From assembly GCF_048773025.1 (NCBI RefSeq), contig NW_027413956.1, positions 992,001-1,056,000 on the forward strand: a stretch of DNA of 64,000 nucleotides, in the 5' to 3' direction. Numbering within the stretch: position 1 is the stretch's first letter; the number at the start of each line of letters is the position of its first letter. Of this stretch, positions 9,140-23,955 are shown piece by piece. Both the position numbers and the translations under genes were made by a program. The notes beneath the pieces are model-generated. The model searched no databases. It was given only the letters and a program-made list of their open reading frames with translations, and was not told where the DNA came from. Origin of the DNA: Camelus bactrianus. Taxonomy: Eukaryota > Chordata > Mammalia > Artiodactyla > Camelidae.

Positions 9140-12102
9140 GTTTGAAACAATGTAAATTACTCCTCTATAGGTTAGAACTCGCTCCAAGAGAATTTTTCTG
9201 CGAAAACTGCTTCATTTTTGAAACTGGCGTTTGGAAAATGCTGCAAAATCTGAGAAAATACTTCTAAGTATCAATATTCAATCTATTGTGATGAAAGTTC
9301 GGTAATCCACATGCTAACAAATCTGTAGTGAATATTTGTCGAATCCATTATGCATGTAGCATGTTTGGAACACGGGATTTCATGGCCAGGGAGTTTATGT
9401 AAACTAACTTTCTCTTGGTTAGAAATCACTCCAAGAGATTTTTCCTGAGAAATCTGCCTGATTTTCGAAACTGGGGTTAGGAAAACACTGCGAACTCAGA
9501 TGAATAGATTCTCTGTGTAAATATGCCTTGTAGGGTGGATGAAAGTTCGGTAATCCGCATGCTAACAACTCTGTAGTGAATATTTGTCGAATCCGAGATA
9601 CATGAAGCGTGTTCGGAACACAGAATATCACGGTGAGGGAATCTAAGTAAAATACATGTCTCTTGGGTAGAACTCGCTCCAAGAGTTTTTTCTGCGAATT
9701 CTGCCTCAGTTTCAAAACTGGCATTAGGAAAACGTTTCGAAATATGAGAAAATGCTTCAAAGAGTCAATATGGCTTTTATGGTGGATGAAAGTTCAGTAA
9801 TCCTTATGCTAACGACTCTGTAGTGAATATTTGTCGAATCCGTGATGCATGAAGCTTTTTCGGAACACGGAATTTCACGATGACGGGTTCTATGTAAATT
9901 GCATCTCTATTGGGTAGAACTCGCTCCAAGAGGATTTTTCTGTGAAAACTGCATGATTTAAAAACTGACATTAGGAGAAATCTACTAAATCAGAAAAAAA
10001 TGTCTATGTATAAATATGCATTGTAATGTGGATGAAAGTTCGGTAATACACATGTTCACAACTCATTAAAGAATGTTTGTCGAATCCGTGATGCATGTAA
10101 CGTGTTCAGAACACGGAATGTCACGGTGAGTGAAACTAGGTAAACTACATATCTTTTGTGTAGAACTCGCTCCAAGAGCATTTTCCTGCCAAATCTGCCT
10201 CATTTTCAAACCTGGCATTAAAACTAACTTGTGAAATCTCAGAAAATTCTTCAAAGTGTCAGTAAGCCATGTATGGTGGATGAAAGTGCTATAATCCACT
10301 TGCTAACAACTCTGTAGTGAATATTTGTCGAATCCGATATGAATGTAGCGTGTTCGGAAAACGGAACTTCACGGTGAGCGAATCCATGTAAATTACATGT
10401 CTATTGTTTTGAACCCGCTCCAAGAGATTTTTGCCGTGAAATCTGCCTCAGTTTCGAATCTGGTGTTGGAAAGTTCTGTGAAATCAGAGAAAATGCTTCT
10501 AAGCATCAAGATGCCTTGTATTGTGATGAAAGTCCTGTAATCCACATGCAAACAAATCTGTAGAGTAATTTGTCGAAGCCTATCCGCATGTAGCGTGTTC
10601 GAAACACGGAATTTCACAGCAGGAGAATCTATGAAATTTATATGTCTATTGGGTAGAACACGCTCCAAAAGTTTTTTCCTTAGGAAACTGCCTGATTTTT
10701 GAAACTGCTATTAGGAAAAAGCTGCAAACTAAGAGTTAAAGTTTCTAGGTGTAAATATGCCTTGTATGGTTTATGAAAGTTTTGTAATACACATGTACAC
10801 AACTCATTAAAAATGTTTCTCATATCCGTGATTTATGTAGTGTGTTCGGAACACGGAATGTCACGTTGAAGGACACTAAGTAAATTACATATCTATTGGT
10901 GAGAACCCGCTCCAGGAGCATTTTACTGTAAAATCTACCTCTGTTTGGAAACTGGTGTTATGAAAACGCTGCAAAATCTGAGCAAAGGCTTTAAGGTGAC
11001 AATATGTCTTCAATGGTTTATTAAAGATGTGTAATTCACATTCTAACAACTGAGCTGTGAATATTTGTTGAATCCAATGAGCACGTAACTTTTTCGGAAC
11101 AAGGAATGTTACGGTGACGGTATCTATGAAAATGGGATGTGTATTGGATCGAACATGCAGCAAGAGAATTTTTCTGCGAAAATGCCTGATTTTCGTAACT
11201 GACGTAAGGAAAAATCTGCGAAATCTAAGTAAATATTTCTAGGTGTAAATATGCCTTGTATTGTGGTTGAAACATCGGTAATCCACATGCTCACGGTCAT
11301 TAAATAATCTTTGTCGAAACCGTGATTAATGTAACGTTTTCGGAACATGGAATGTCTCGGTGAGTGAAACTCAGAAAACAACAATTCTACTGGATAGAAC
11401 TCGCTTGAATTGAATTTTTCAGCGAAAATTTCATGATTTTCGAAACTGGATGTTAGGAAAAACCTGCGAAATCAGAATAAACACTTCTAGGTGCAAATAT
11501 GCCTAGTGTGTTGGATGAAAGTTCGGTAATCCACATGCTCCCACTCATTAAAGAATGTTTGTCGAATTCTTGATGCATGTAACGTGTTCGGAATACAGAA
11601 TGTCATATTGAAGGAAACAATGTAACTTACATGTCTATTGGGTAGAACTCGCTTGAAGAGAATTTTTCTGTGAAATGTGCCTCATTTTCAAAACTGCCAT
11701 TAGGAGAACCCTGTGAAATCTGAGAAAATGCTTCTAAGTGTCAATATGCCTTGAATGGTGAATGAAAGTCCGGTAATCCACATGTTAATAACAGTGTAGT
11801 TATTATTTTTCAAACCGTGATTCATGGAGCGCTTTTGGAAAACGGAATTTCACTGTAATGAAACAATGTAAATTACAATTCTATTGGGTAGAACTAGCTA
11901 GAATAGAATTTTTCTGCGAAAATTGCATGATTATCGAATCTGAAGTTTGGAGAAAGCTTCAAAATGAGAGTAAATATTTCTAGGTGTAAATATGCCTTTA
12001 TGTTGGAAGAAAGTTCGGTAATCCACAATTTCACAACATATTAAAGAATCTTTTTCTAATCCGTGATGCATATACCGTGTTCGGAACGTGGAATTTCACG
12101 GT
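9140..12102. repeat. HOR copy 4 (class A, AB pair), 12 monomers
   Basis: Complete 2963 bp copy with the short m6 form. It has aatacagaatg at the m10/m11 boundary and ccacaatttcac in m12, as in copies 6, 10 and 13, all of which precede a class B copy. Private marks: gaaactggggttagg in m2 (near 9466) and gtaaactaacttt near 9398. Confidence 0.95.
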
Positions 12103-15065
12103 GTTTGAAACAATTTAAATTACTCCTCTATAGGTTAGAACTCGCTCCAAGAGAATTTTTCTGCGAAAACTGCTTCATTTTTAAACTGGCGTTTGGAAAA
12201 TGCTGCAAAATCTGAGAAAATACTTCTAAGTATCAATATTCAATCTATTGTGATGAAAGTTCGGAAATCCACATGCTAACAAATCTGTAGTGAATATTTG
12301 TCGAATCCATTATGCATGTAGCATGTTTGGAACACGGGATTTCATGGCCAGGGAGTTTATGTAAATTACCTTTCTCTTGGTTAGAAATCACTCCAAGAGA
12401 TTTTTCCTGAGAAATCTGCCTGATTTTCGAAACTTGGTTTAGGAAAACACTGCGAACTCTGATGAATAGTTTCTCTTTGTAAATATGCCTTGTAGGGTGG
12501 ATGAAAGTTCGGTAATCCGCATGCTAACAACTCTGTAGTGAATATTTGTCGAATCCGAGATACATGAAGCGTGTTCGGAACACAGAATATCACGGTGAGG
12601 GAATCTAAGTAAAATACATGTCTCTTGGGTAGAACTCGCTCCAAGAGATTTTTCTGCGAATTCTGCCTCAGTTTCAAAACTGGCATTAGGAAAACGTTTT
12701 GAAATATGAGAAAATGCTTCAAAGTGTCAATATGGCTTTTATGGTGGATGAAAGTTCAGTAATCCTTATGCTAACGACTCTGTAGTGAATATTTGTCGAA
12801 TCCGTGATGCATGAAGCTTTTTCGGAACACGGAATTTCACGATGACGGGTTCTATGTAAATTGCATCTCTATTGGGTAGAACTCGCTCCAAGAGGATTTT
12901 TCTGTGAAAACTGCATGATTTAAAAACTGACATTAGGAGAAATCTACTAAATCAGAAAAAAATGTCTATGTATATATATGCATCGTAAGGTGGATGAAAG
13001 TTCGGTAATACACATGTTCACAACTCATTAAAGAATGTTTGTCGAATCCGTGATGCATGTAACGTGTTCAGAACACGGAATGTCACGGTGAGTGAAACTA
13101 GGTAAACTACATATCTTTTGTGTAGAACTCGCTCCAAGAGCATTTTCCTGCCAAATCTGCCTCATTTTCAAACCTGGCATTAAAACTAACTTGTGAAATC
13201 TCAGAAAATTCTTCAAAGTGTCAGTAAGCCATGTATGGTGGATGAAAGTGCTATAATCCACTTGCTAACAACTCTGTAGTGAATATTTGTCGAATCCGAT
13301 ATGAATGTAGCGTGTTCGGAAAACGGAACTTCACGGTGAGCGAATCCATGTAAATTACATGTCTATTGTTTTGAACCCGCTCCAAGAGTTTTTTGCCGTG
13401 AAATCTGCCTCAGTTTCGAATCTGGTGTTTGGAAAGTTCTGTGAAATCAGAGAAAATGCTTCTAAGCATCAATATGCCTTGTATTGTGATGAAAGTCCTG
13501 TAATCCACATGCAAACAAATCTGCAGAGTATTTTGTCGAAGCCTATCTGCATGTAGCGTGTTCGAAACACGGAATTTCACAGCAGGAGAATCTATGAAAT
13601 TTATATGTCTATTGGGTAGAACACGCTCCAAAAGTTTTTTCCTTAGGAAACTGCCTGATTTTTGAAACTGCTATTAGGAAAAAGCTGCAAACTAAGAGTT
13701 AAAGTTTCTAGGTGTAAATATGCCTTGTATGGTTCATGAAAGTTTTGTAATACACATGTACACAACTCATTAAAAATGTTTCTCATATCCGTGATTTATG
13801 TAGTGTGTTCGGAACACGGAATGTCACGTTGAAGGACACTAAGTAAATTACATATCTATTGGTGAGAACCCGCTCCAGGAGCATTTTACTGTAAAATCTA
13901 CCTCTGTTTGGAAACTGGTGTTATGAAAACGCTGCAAAATCTGAGCAAAGGCTTTAAGGTGACAATATGTCTTCAATGGTTTATTAAAGATGTGTAATTC
14001 ACATTCTAACAACTGAGCTGTGAATATTTGTTGAATCCATTGAGCACGTAACTTTTTCGGAACAATGAATGTTACGGTGACGGTATCTATGAAAATGGGA
14101 TGTGTATTGGATCGAACATGCAGCAAGAGAATTTTTCTGCGAAAATGCCTGATTTTCGTAATGGACGTAAGGAAAAATCTGCGAAATCTAAGTAAATATT
14201 TCTAGGAGTAAATATCCCTTGTATTGTGGTTGAAACATCGGTAATCCACATGCTCACGGTCATTAAATAATCTTTGTCGAAACCGTGATTAATGTAACGT
14301 TTTCGGAACATGGAATGTCTCGGTGGGTGAAACTCAGAAAACAACAATTCTACTGGATAGAACTCGCTTGAATTGAATTTTTCAGCGAAAATTTCATGAT
14401 TTTCGAAACTGGATGTTAGGAAAAACCTGCGAAATCAGAATAAACACTTCTAGGTGCAAATATGCCTAGTGTGTTGGATGAAAGTTCGGTAATCCACATG
14501 CTCCCACTCATTAAAGAATGTTTGTCGAATTCTTGATGCATGTAACGTGTTCGGAATACGGAATGTCATATTGAAGGAAACAATGTAACTTACATGTCTA
14601 TTGGGTAGAACTCGCTTGAAGAGAATTTTTCTGTGAAATGTGCCTCATTTTCAAAACTGCCATTAGGAGAACCCTGTGAAATCTGAGAAAATGCTTCTAA
14701 GTGTCAATATGCCTTGAATGGTGAATGAAAGTCCGGTAATCCACATGTTAATAACAGTGTAGTTATTATTTTTCAAACCGTGATTCATGGAGCGCTTTTG
14801 GAAAACGGAATTTCACTGTAATGAAACAATGTAAATTACAATTCTATTGGGTAGAACTAGCTAGAATAGAATTTTTCTGCGAAAATTGCATGATTATCGA
14901 ATCTGAAGTTTGGAGAAAGCTTCAAAATGAGAGTAAATATTTCTAGGTGTAAATATGCCTTTATGTTGGAAGAAAGTTCGGTAATCCACATTTTCACAAC
15001 ATATTAAAGAATCTCTTTCTAATCCGTGATGCATATACCGTGTTCGGAACGTGGAATTTCACGGT
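12103..15065. repeat. HOR copy 5 (class B), 12 monomers
   Basis: Complete 2963 bp copy. Class B marks: caatttaaat at the start of m1, a one-base-shorter tttttaaactgg in m1, and gaaacttggtttagg and gaatagtttctctttg in m2. The m1 loss offsets the longer m6 form, so total length stays at 2963. Private marks: atgtatatatatgcatcg near 12969 in m4 and ctgcag at 13522 in m6. From m8 on it resembles copies 3, 9 and 12 (gaacaatgaatg), with cggtgggtg near 14321 as in copies 16-21. Confidence 0.95.
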
Positions 15066-18028
15066 GTTTGAAACAATGTAAATTACTCCTCTATAGGTTA
15101 GAACTCGCTCCAAGAGAATTTTTCTGCGAAAACTGCTTCATTTTTGAAACTGGCGTTTGGAAAATGCTGCAAAATCTGAGAAAATACTTCTAAGTATCAA
15201 TATTCAATCTATTGTGATGAAAGTTCGGAAATCCACATGCTAACAAATCTGTAGTGAATATTTGTCGAATCCATTATGCATGTAGCATGTTCGGAACACG
15301 GGATTTCATGGCCAGGGAGTTTATGTAAATTACCTTTCTCTTGGTTAGAAATCACTCCAAGAGATTTTTCCTGAGAAATCTGCCTGATTTTCGAAACTGG
15401 TGTTAGGAAAACACTGCGAACTCAGATGAATAGATTCTCTGTGTAAATATGCCTTGTAGGGTGGATGAAAGTTCGGTAATCCGCATGCTAACAACTCTGT
15501 AGTGAATATTTGTCGAATCCGAGATACATGAAGCGTGTTCGGAACACAGAATATCACGGTGAGGGAATCTAAGTAAAATACATGTCTCTTGGGTAGAACT
15601 CGCTCCAAGAGATTTTTCTGCGAATTCTGCCTCAGTTTCAAAACTGGCATTAGGAAAACGTTTCGAAATATGAGAAAATGCTTCAAAGAGTCAATATGGC
15701 TTTTATGGTGGATGAAAGTTCAGTAATCCTTATGCTAACGACTCTGTAGTGAATATTTGTCGAATCCGTGATGCATGAAGCTTTTTCGGAACACGGAATT
15801 TCACGATGACGGGTTCTATGTAAATTGCATCTCTATTGGGTAGAACTCGCTCCAAGAGGATTTTTCTGTGAAAACTGCATGATTTAAAAACTGACATTAG
15901 GAGAAATCTACTAAATCAGAAAAAAATGTCTATGTATAAATATGCATTGTAATGTGGATGAAAGTTCGGTAATACACATGTTCACAACTCATTAAAGAAT
16001 GTTTGTCGAATCCGTGATGCATGTAACGTGTTCAGAACACGGAATGTCACGGTGAGTGAAACTAGGTAAACTAAATATCTTTTGTGTAGAACTCGCTCCA
16101 AGAGCATTTTCCTGCCAAATCTGCCTCATTTTCAAACCTGGCATTAAAACTAACTTGTGAAATCTCAGAAAATTCTTCAAAGTGTCAGTAAGCCATGTAT
16201 GGTGGATGAAAGTGCTATAATCCACTTGCTAACAACTCTGTAGTGAATATTTGTCGAATCCGATATGAATGTAGCGTGTTCGGAAAACGGAACTTCACGG
16301 TGAGCGAATCCATGTAAATTACATGTCTATTGTTTTGAACCCGCTCCAAGAGTTTTTTGCCGTGAAATCTGCCTCAGTTTCGAATCTGGTGTTGGAAAGT
16401 TCTGTGAAATCAGAGAAAATGCTTCTAAGCATCAATATGCCTTGTATTGTGATGAAAGTCCTGTAATCCACATGCAAACAAATCTGTAGAGTAATTTGTC
16501 GAAGCCTATCCGCATGTAGCGTGTTCGAAACACGGAATTTCACAGCAGGAGAATCTATGAAATTTATATGTCTATTGGGTAGAACACGCTCCAAAAGTTT
16601 TTTCCTTAGGAAACTGCCTGATTTTTGAAACTGCTATTAGGAAAAAGCTGCAAACTAAGAGTTAAAGTTTCTAGGTGTAAATATGCCTTGTATGGTTTAT
16701 GAAAGTTTTGTAATACACATGTACACAACTCATTAAAAATGTTTCTCATATCCGTGATTTATGTAGTGTGTTCGGAACACGGAATGTCACGTTGAAGGAC
16801 ACTAAGTAAATTACATATCTATTGGTGAGAACCCGCTCCAGGAGCATTTTACTGTAAAATCTACCTCTGTTTGGAAACTGGTGTTATGAAAACGCTGCAA
16901 AATCTGAGCAAAGGCTTTAAGGTGACAATATGTCTTCAATGGTTTATTAAAGATGTGTAATTCACATTCTAACAACTGAGCTGTGAATATTTGTTGAATC
17001 CAATGAGCACGTAACTTTTTCGGAACAAGGAATGTTACGGTGACGGTATCTATGAAAATGGGATGTGTATTGGATCGAACATGCAGCAAGAGAATTTTTC
17101 TGCGAAAATGCCTGATTTTCGTAACTGACGTAAGGAAAAATCTGCGAAATCTAAGTAAATATTTCTAGGTGTAAATATGCCTTGTATTGTGGTTGAAACA
17201 TCGGTAATCCACATGCTCACGGTCATTAAATAATCTTTGTCGAAACCGTGATTAATGTAACGTTTTCGGAACATGGAATGTCTCGGTGAGTGAAACTCAG
17301 AAAACAACAATTCTACTGGATAGAACTCGCTTGAATTGAATTTTTCAGCGAAAATTTCATGATTTTCGAAACTGGATGTTAGGAAAAACCTGCGAAATCA
17401 GAATAAACACTTCTAGGTGCAAATATGCCTAGTGTGTTGGATGAAAGTTCGGTAATCCACATGCTCCCACTCATTAAAGAATGTTTGTCGAATTCTTGAT
17501 GCATGTAACGTGTTCGGAATACAGAATGTCATATTGAAGGAAACAATGTAACTTACATGTCTATTGGGTAGAACTCGCTTGAAGAGAATTTTTCTGTGAA
17601 ATGTGCCTCATTTTCAAAACTGCCATTAGGAGAACCCTGTGAAATCTGAGAAAATGCTTCTAAGTGTCAATATGCCTTGAATGGTGAATGAAAGTCCGGT
17701 AATCCACATGTTAATAACAGTGTAGTTATTATTTTTCAAACCGTGATTCATGGAGCGCTTTTGGAAAACGGAATTTCACTGTAATGAAACAATGTAAATT
17801 ACAATTCTATTGGGTAGAACTAGCTAGAATAGAATTTTTCTGCGAAAATTGCATGATTATCGAATCTGAAGTTTGGAGAAAGCTTCAAAATGAGAGTAAA
17901 TATTTCTAGGTGTAAATATGCCTTTATGTTGGAAGAAAGTTTGGTAATCCACAATTTCACAACATATTAAAGAATCTTTTTCTAATCCGTGATGCATATA
18001 CCGTGTTCGGAACGTGGAATTTCACGGT
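15066..18028. repeat. HOR copy 6 (class A, start of first ABCD block)
   Basis: Complete 2963 bp copy, class A in m1-m6. In m12 it carries agtttggtaatcc and ccacaatttcac, shared with copies 10 and 13, each of which also precedes a class B copy. Private mark: aaactaaatatct near 16067 in m5. Confidence 0.95.
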
Positions 18029-20991
18029 GTTTGAAACAATTTAAATTACTCCTCTATAGGTTAGAACTCGCTCCAAGAGAATTTTTCTGCGAAAACTGCT
18101 TCATTTTTAAACTGGCGTTTGGAAAATGCTGCAAAATCTGAGAAAATACTTCTAAGTATCAATATTCAATCTATTGTGATGAAAGTTCGGAAATCCACAT
18201 GCTAACAAATCTGTAGTGAATATTTGTCGAATCCATTATGCATGTAGCATGTTTGGAACACGGGATTTCATGGCCAGGGAGTTTATGTAAATTACCTTTC
18301 TCTTGGTTAGAAATCACTCCAAGAGATTTTTCCTGAGAAATCTGCCTGATTTTCGAAACTTGGTTTAGGAAAACACTGCGAACTCTGATGAATAGTTTCT
18401 CTTTGTAAATATGCCTTGTAGGGTGGATGAAAGTTCGGTAATCCGCATGCTAACAACTCTGTAGTGAATATTTGTTGAATCCGAGATACATGAAGCGTGT
18501 TCGGAACACAGAATATCACGGTGAGGGAATCTAAGTAAAATACATGTCTCTTGGGTAGAACTCGCTCCAAGAGATTTTTCTGTGAATTCTGCCTCAGTTT
18601 CAAAACTGGCATTAGGAAAACGTTTTGAAATATGAGAAAATGCTTCAAAGTGTCAATATGGCTTTTATGGTGGATGAAAGTTCAGTAATCCTTATGCTAA
18701 CGACTCTGTAGTGAATATTTGTCGAATCCGTGATGCATGAAGCTTTTTCGGAACACGGAATTTCACGATGACGGGTTCTATGTAAATTGCATCTCTATTG
18801 GGTAGAACTCGCTCCAAGAGGATTTTTATGTGAAAACTGCATGATTTAAAAACTGACATTAGGAGAAATCTACTAAATCAGAAAAAAATGTCTATGTATA
18901 AATATGCATTGTAATGTGGATGAAAGTTCGGTAATACACATGTTCACAACTCATTAAAGAATGTTTGTCGAATCCGTGATGCATGTAACGTGTTCAGAAC
19001 ACGGAATGTCACGGTGAGTGAAACTAGGTAAACTACATATCTTTTGTGTAGAACTCGCTCCAAGAGCATTTTCCTGCCAAATCTGCCTCATTTTCAAACC
19101 TGGCATTAAAACTAACTTGTGAAATCTCAGAAAATTCTTCAAAGTGTCAGTAAGCCATGTATGGTGGATGAAAGTGCTATAATCCACTTGCTAACAACTC
19201 TGTAGTGAATATTTGTCGAATCCGATATGAATGTAGCGTGTTCGGAAAACGGAACTTCACGGTGAGCGAATCCATGTAAATTACATGTCTATTGTTTTGA
19301 ACCCGCTCCAAGAGATTTTTGCCGTGAAATCTGCCTCAGTTTCGAATCTGGTGTTTGGAAAGTTCTGTGAAATCAGAGAAAATGCTTCTAAGCATCAATA
19401 TGCCTTGTATTGTGATGAAAGTCCTGTAATCCACATGCAAACAAATCTGTAGAGTATTTTGTCGAAGCCTATCTGCATGTAGCGTGTTCGAAACACGGAA
19501 TTTCACAGCAGGAGAATCTATGAAATTTATATGTCTATTGGGTAGAACACGCTCCAAAAGTTTTTTCCTTAGGAAACTGCCTGATTTTTGAAACTGCTAT
19601 AAGGAAAAAGCTGCAAACTAAGAGTTAAAGTTTCTAGGTGTAAATATGCCTTGTATGGTTTATGAAAGTTTTGTAATACACATGTACACAACTCATTAAA
19701 AATGTTTCTCATATCCGTGATTTATGTAGTGTGTTCGGAACACGGAATGTCACGTTGAAGGACACTAAGTAAATTACATATCTATTGGTGAGAACCCGCT
19801 CCAGGAGCATTTTACTGTAAAATCTACCTCTGTTTGGAAACTGGTGTTATGAAAACGCTGCAAAATCTGAGCAAAGGCTTTAAGGTGACAATATGTCTTC
19901 AATGGTTTATTAAAGATGTGTAATTCACATTCTAACAACTGAGCTGTGAATATTTGTTGAATCCAATGAGCACGTAACTTTTTCGGAACAAGGAATGTTA
20001 CGGTGACGGTATCTATGAAAATGGGATGTGTATTGGATCGAACATGCAGCAAGAGAATTTTTCTGCGAAAATGCCTGATTTTCGTAACTGACGTAAGGAA
20101 AAATCTGCGAAATCTAAGTAAATATTTCTAGGTGTAAATATGCCTTGTATTGTGGTTGAAACATCGGTAATCCACATGCTCACGGTCATTAAATAATCTT
20201 TGTCGAAACCGTGATTAATGTAACGTTTTCGGAACATGGAATGTCTCGGTGAGTGAAACTCAGAAAACAACAATTCTACTGGATAGAACTCGCTTGAATT
20301 GAATTTTTCAGCGAAAATTTCATGATTTTCGAAACTGGATGTTAGGAAAAACCTGCGAAATCAGAATAAACACTTCTAGGTGCAAATATGCCTAGTGTGT
20401 TGGATGAAAGTTCGGTAATCCACATGCTCCCACTCATTAAAGAATGTTTGTCGAATTCTTGATGCATGTAACGTGTTCGGAATACGGAATGTCATATTGA
20501 AGGAAACAATGTAACTTACATGTCTATTGGGTAGAACTCGCTTGAAGAGAATTTTTCTGTGAAATGTGCCTCATTTTCAAAACTGCCATTAGGAGAACCC
20601 TGTGAAATCTGAGAAAATGCTTCTAAGTGTCAATATGCCTTGAATGGTGAATGAAAGTCCGGTAATCCACATGTTAATAACAGTGTAGTTATTATTTTTC
20701 AAACCGTGATTCATGGAGCGCTTTTGGAAAACGGAATTTCACTGTAATGAAACAATGTAAATTACAATTCTATTGGGTAGAACTAGCTAGAATAGAATTT
20801 TTCTGCGAAAATTGCATGATTATCGAATCTGAAGTTTGGAGAAAGCTTCAAAATGAGAGTAAATATTTCTAGGTGTAAATATGCCTTTATGTTGGAAGAA
20901 AGTTCGGTAATCCACATTTTCACAACATATTAAAGAATCTCTTTCTAATCCGTGATACATATACCGTGTTCGGAACGTGGAATTTCACGGT
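18029..20991. repeat. HOR copy 7 (class B)
   Basis: Complete 2963 bp copy with the class B signature in m1-m3. It shares tttgttgaatccgag (near 18471) only with copy 14, and cgtgatacat in m12 (near 20951) only with copy 11. Both copies 7 and 11 precede a class C copy. Private mark: gatttttatgtgaaaac near 18821. Confidence 0.95.
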
Positions 20992-23955
20992 GTTTGAAAC
21001 AATGTAAATTACTCCTCTATAGGTTAGAACTCGCTCCAAGAGAATTTTTCTGCGAAAACTGCTTCATTTTTGAAACTGGCGTTTGGAAAATGCTGCAAAA
21101 TCTGAGAAAATACTTCTAAGTATCAATATTCAATCTATTGTGATGAAAGTTCGGAAATCCACATGCTAACAAATCTGTAGTGAATATTTGTCGAATCCAT
21201 TATGCATGTAGCATGTTTGGATCACGGGATTTCATGGCCAGGGAGTTTATGTAAATTACTTTTCTCTTGGTTAGAAATCACTCCAAGAGATTTTTCCTGA
21301 GAAATCTGCCTGATTTTCGAAACTTGGTTTAGGAAAACACTGCGAACTCTGATGAATAGTTTCTCTGTGTAAATATGCCTTGTAGGGTGGATGAAAGTTC
21401 GGTAATCCGCATGCTAACAACTCTGTAGTGAATATTTGTCGAATCCGAGATACATGAAGCGTGTTCGGAACACAGAATATCACGGTGAGGGAATCTAAGT
21501 AAAATACATGTCTCTTGGGTAGAACTCGCTCCAAGAGATTTTTCTGCGAATTCTGCCTCAGTTTCAAAACTGGCATTAGGAAAACGTTTTGAAATATGAG
21601 AAAATGCTTCAAAGTGTCAATATGGCTTTTATGGTGGATGAAAGTTCAGTAATCCTTATGCTAACGACTCTGTAGTGAATATTTGTCGAATCCGTGATGC
21701 ATGAAGCTTTTTCGGAACACGGAATTTCACGATGACGGGTTCTATGTAAATTGCATCTCTATTGGGTAGAACTCGCTCCAAGAGGATTTTTCTGTGAAAA
21801 CTGCATGATTTAAAAACTGACATTAGGAGAAATCTACTAAATCAGAAAAAAATGTCTATGTATAAATATGCATTGTAATGTGGATGAAAGTTCGGTAATA
21901 CACATGTTCACAACTCATTAAAGAATGTTTGTCGAATCCGTGATGCATGTAACGTGTTCAGAACACGGAATGTCACGGTGAGTGAAACTAGGTAAACTAC
22001 ATATCTTTTGTGTAGAACTCGCTCCAAGAGCATTTTCCTGCCAAATCTGCCTCATTTTCAAACCTGGCATTAAAACTAACTTGTGAAATCTCAGAAAATT
22101 CTTCAAAGTGTCAGTAAGCCATGTATGGTGGATGAAAGTGCTATAATCCACTTGCTAACAACTCTGTAGTGAATATTTGTCGAATCCGATATGAATGTAG
22201 CGTGTTCGGAAAACGGAACTTCACGGTGAGCGAATCCATGTAAATTACATGTCTATTGTTTTGAACCCGCTCCAAGAGTTTTTTGCCGTGAAATCTGCCT
22301 CAGTTTCGAATCTGGTGTTTGGAAAGTTCTGTGAAATCAGAGAAAATGCTTCTAAGCATCAATATGCCTTGTATTGTGATGAAAGTCCTGTAATCCACAT
22401 GCAAACAAATCTGTAGAGTATATTGTCGAAGCCTATCTGCATGTAGCGTGTTCGAAACACGGAATTTCACAGCAGGAGAATCTATGAAATTTATATGTCT
22501 ATTGGGTAGAACACGCTCCAAAAGTTTTTTCCTTAGGAAACTGCCTGATTTTTGAAACTGCTATTAGGAAAAAGCTGCAAACTAAGAGTTAAAGTTTCTA
22601 GGTGTAAATATGCCTTGTATGGTTCATGAAAGTTTTGTAATACACATGTACACAACTCATTAAAAATGTTTCTCATATCCGTGATTTATGTAGTGTGTTC
22701 GGAACACGGAATGTCACGTTGAAGGACACTAAGTAAATTACATATCTATTGGTGAGAACCCGCTCCAGGAGCATTTTACTGTAAAATCTACCTCTGTTTG
22801 GAAACTGGTGTTATGAAAACGCTGCAAAATCTGAGCAAAGGCTTTAAGGTGACAATATGTCTTCAATGGTTTATTAAAGATGTGTAATTCACATTCTAAC
22901 AACTGAGCTGTGAATATTTGATGAATCCAATGAGCACGTAACTTTTTCGGAACAAGGAATGTTACGGTGACGGTATCTATGAAATTGGGATGTGTATTGG
23001 ATCGAACATGCAGCAAGAGAATTTTTCTGCGAAAATGCCTGATTTTCATAACTGACGCAAGGAAAAACCTGCGAAATCTAAGTAAATATTTCTAGGTGTA
23101 AATATGCCTTGTATTGTGGTTGAAACATCGGTAATCCACATGCTCACGGTCATTAAATAATCTTTGTCGAAACCGTGATTAATGTAACGTTTTCGGAACA
23201 TGGAATGTCTCGGTGAGTGAAACTCAGAAAACAACAATTCTACTGGATAGAACTCGCTTGAATTGAATTTTTCAGCGAAAATTTCATGATTTTCGAAACT
23301 GGATGTTAGGAAAAACCTGCGAAATCAGAATAAACACTTCTAGGTGCAAATATGCCTAGTGTGTTGGATGAAAGTTCGGTAATCCACATGCTCCCACTCA
23401 TTAAAGAATGTTTGTCGAATTCTTGATGCATGTAACGTGTTCGGAATACGGAATGTCATATTGAAGGAAACAATGTAACTTACATGTCTATTGGGTAGAA
23501 CTCGCTTGAAGAGAATTTTTCTGTGAAATGTGCCTCATTTTCAAAACTGCCATTAGGAGAACCCTGTGAAATCTGAGAAAATGCTTCTAAGTGTCAATAT
23601 GCCTTGAATGGTGAATGAAAGTCCGGTAATCCACATGTTAATAGCAGTGTAGTTATTATTTTTCAAACCGTGATTCATGGAGCGCTTTTGGAAAACGGAA
23701 TTTCACTGTAATGAAACAATGTAAATTACAATTCTATTGGGTAGAACTAGCTAGAATAGAATTTTTCTGCGAAAATTGCATGATTATCGAATCTGAAGTT
23801 TGGAGAAAGCTTCAAAATGAGAGTAAATATTTCTAGGTGTAAATATGCCTTTATGTTGGAAGAAAGTTCGGTAATCCACATTTTCACAACATATTAAAGA
23901 ATCTCTTTCTAATCCGTGATGCATATACCGTGTTCGGAACGTGGAACTTCACGGT
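20992..23955. repeat. HOR copy 8 (class C)
   Basis: Complete 2964 bp copy. Class C marks: tttggatcacgg in m1 (near 21216, shared with 12 and 15), class B-like m2 but with tttctctgtg, agtatattgtcg in m6, gatgaatccaatg in m8, and cataactgacgc in m9. The last three are shared with copies 14 and 15. Private mark: gtggaacttc at 23941. Confidence 0.95.

Larger units (their letters stand above)
9140..15065. repeat. Super-HOR block AB (copies 4-5)
   Basis: An A copy with ccacaatttcac in its m12 is followed by a B copy starting gtttgaaacaatttaaat. The same A-B junction returns at 18029, 29883 and 38773. Confidence 0.75.

Noticed and set aside
13359-13556. The only listed plus-strand open frame (65 codons), in HOR copy 5
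   Set aside because: It exists only because one copy has ctgcag where the others have ctgtag, removing a stop at about 13522. The same segment is closed in all other copies.
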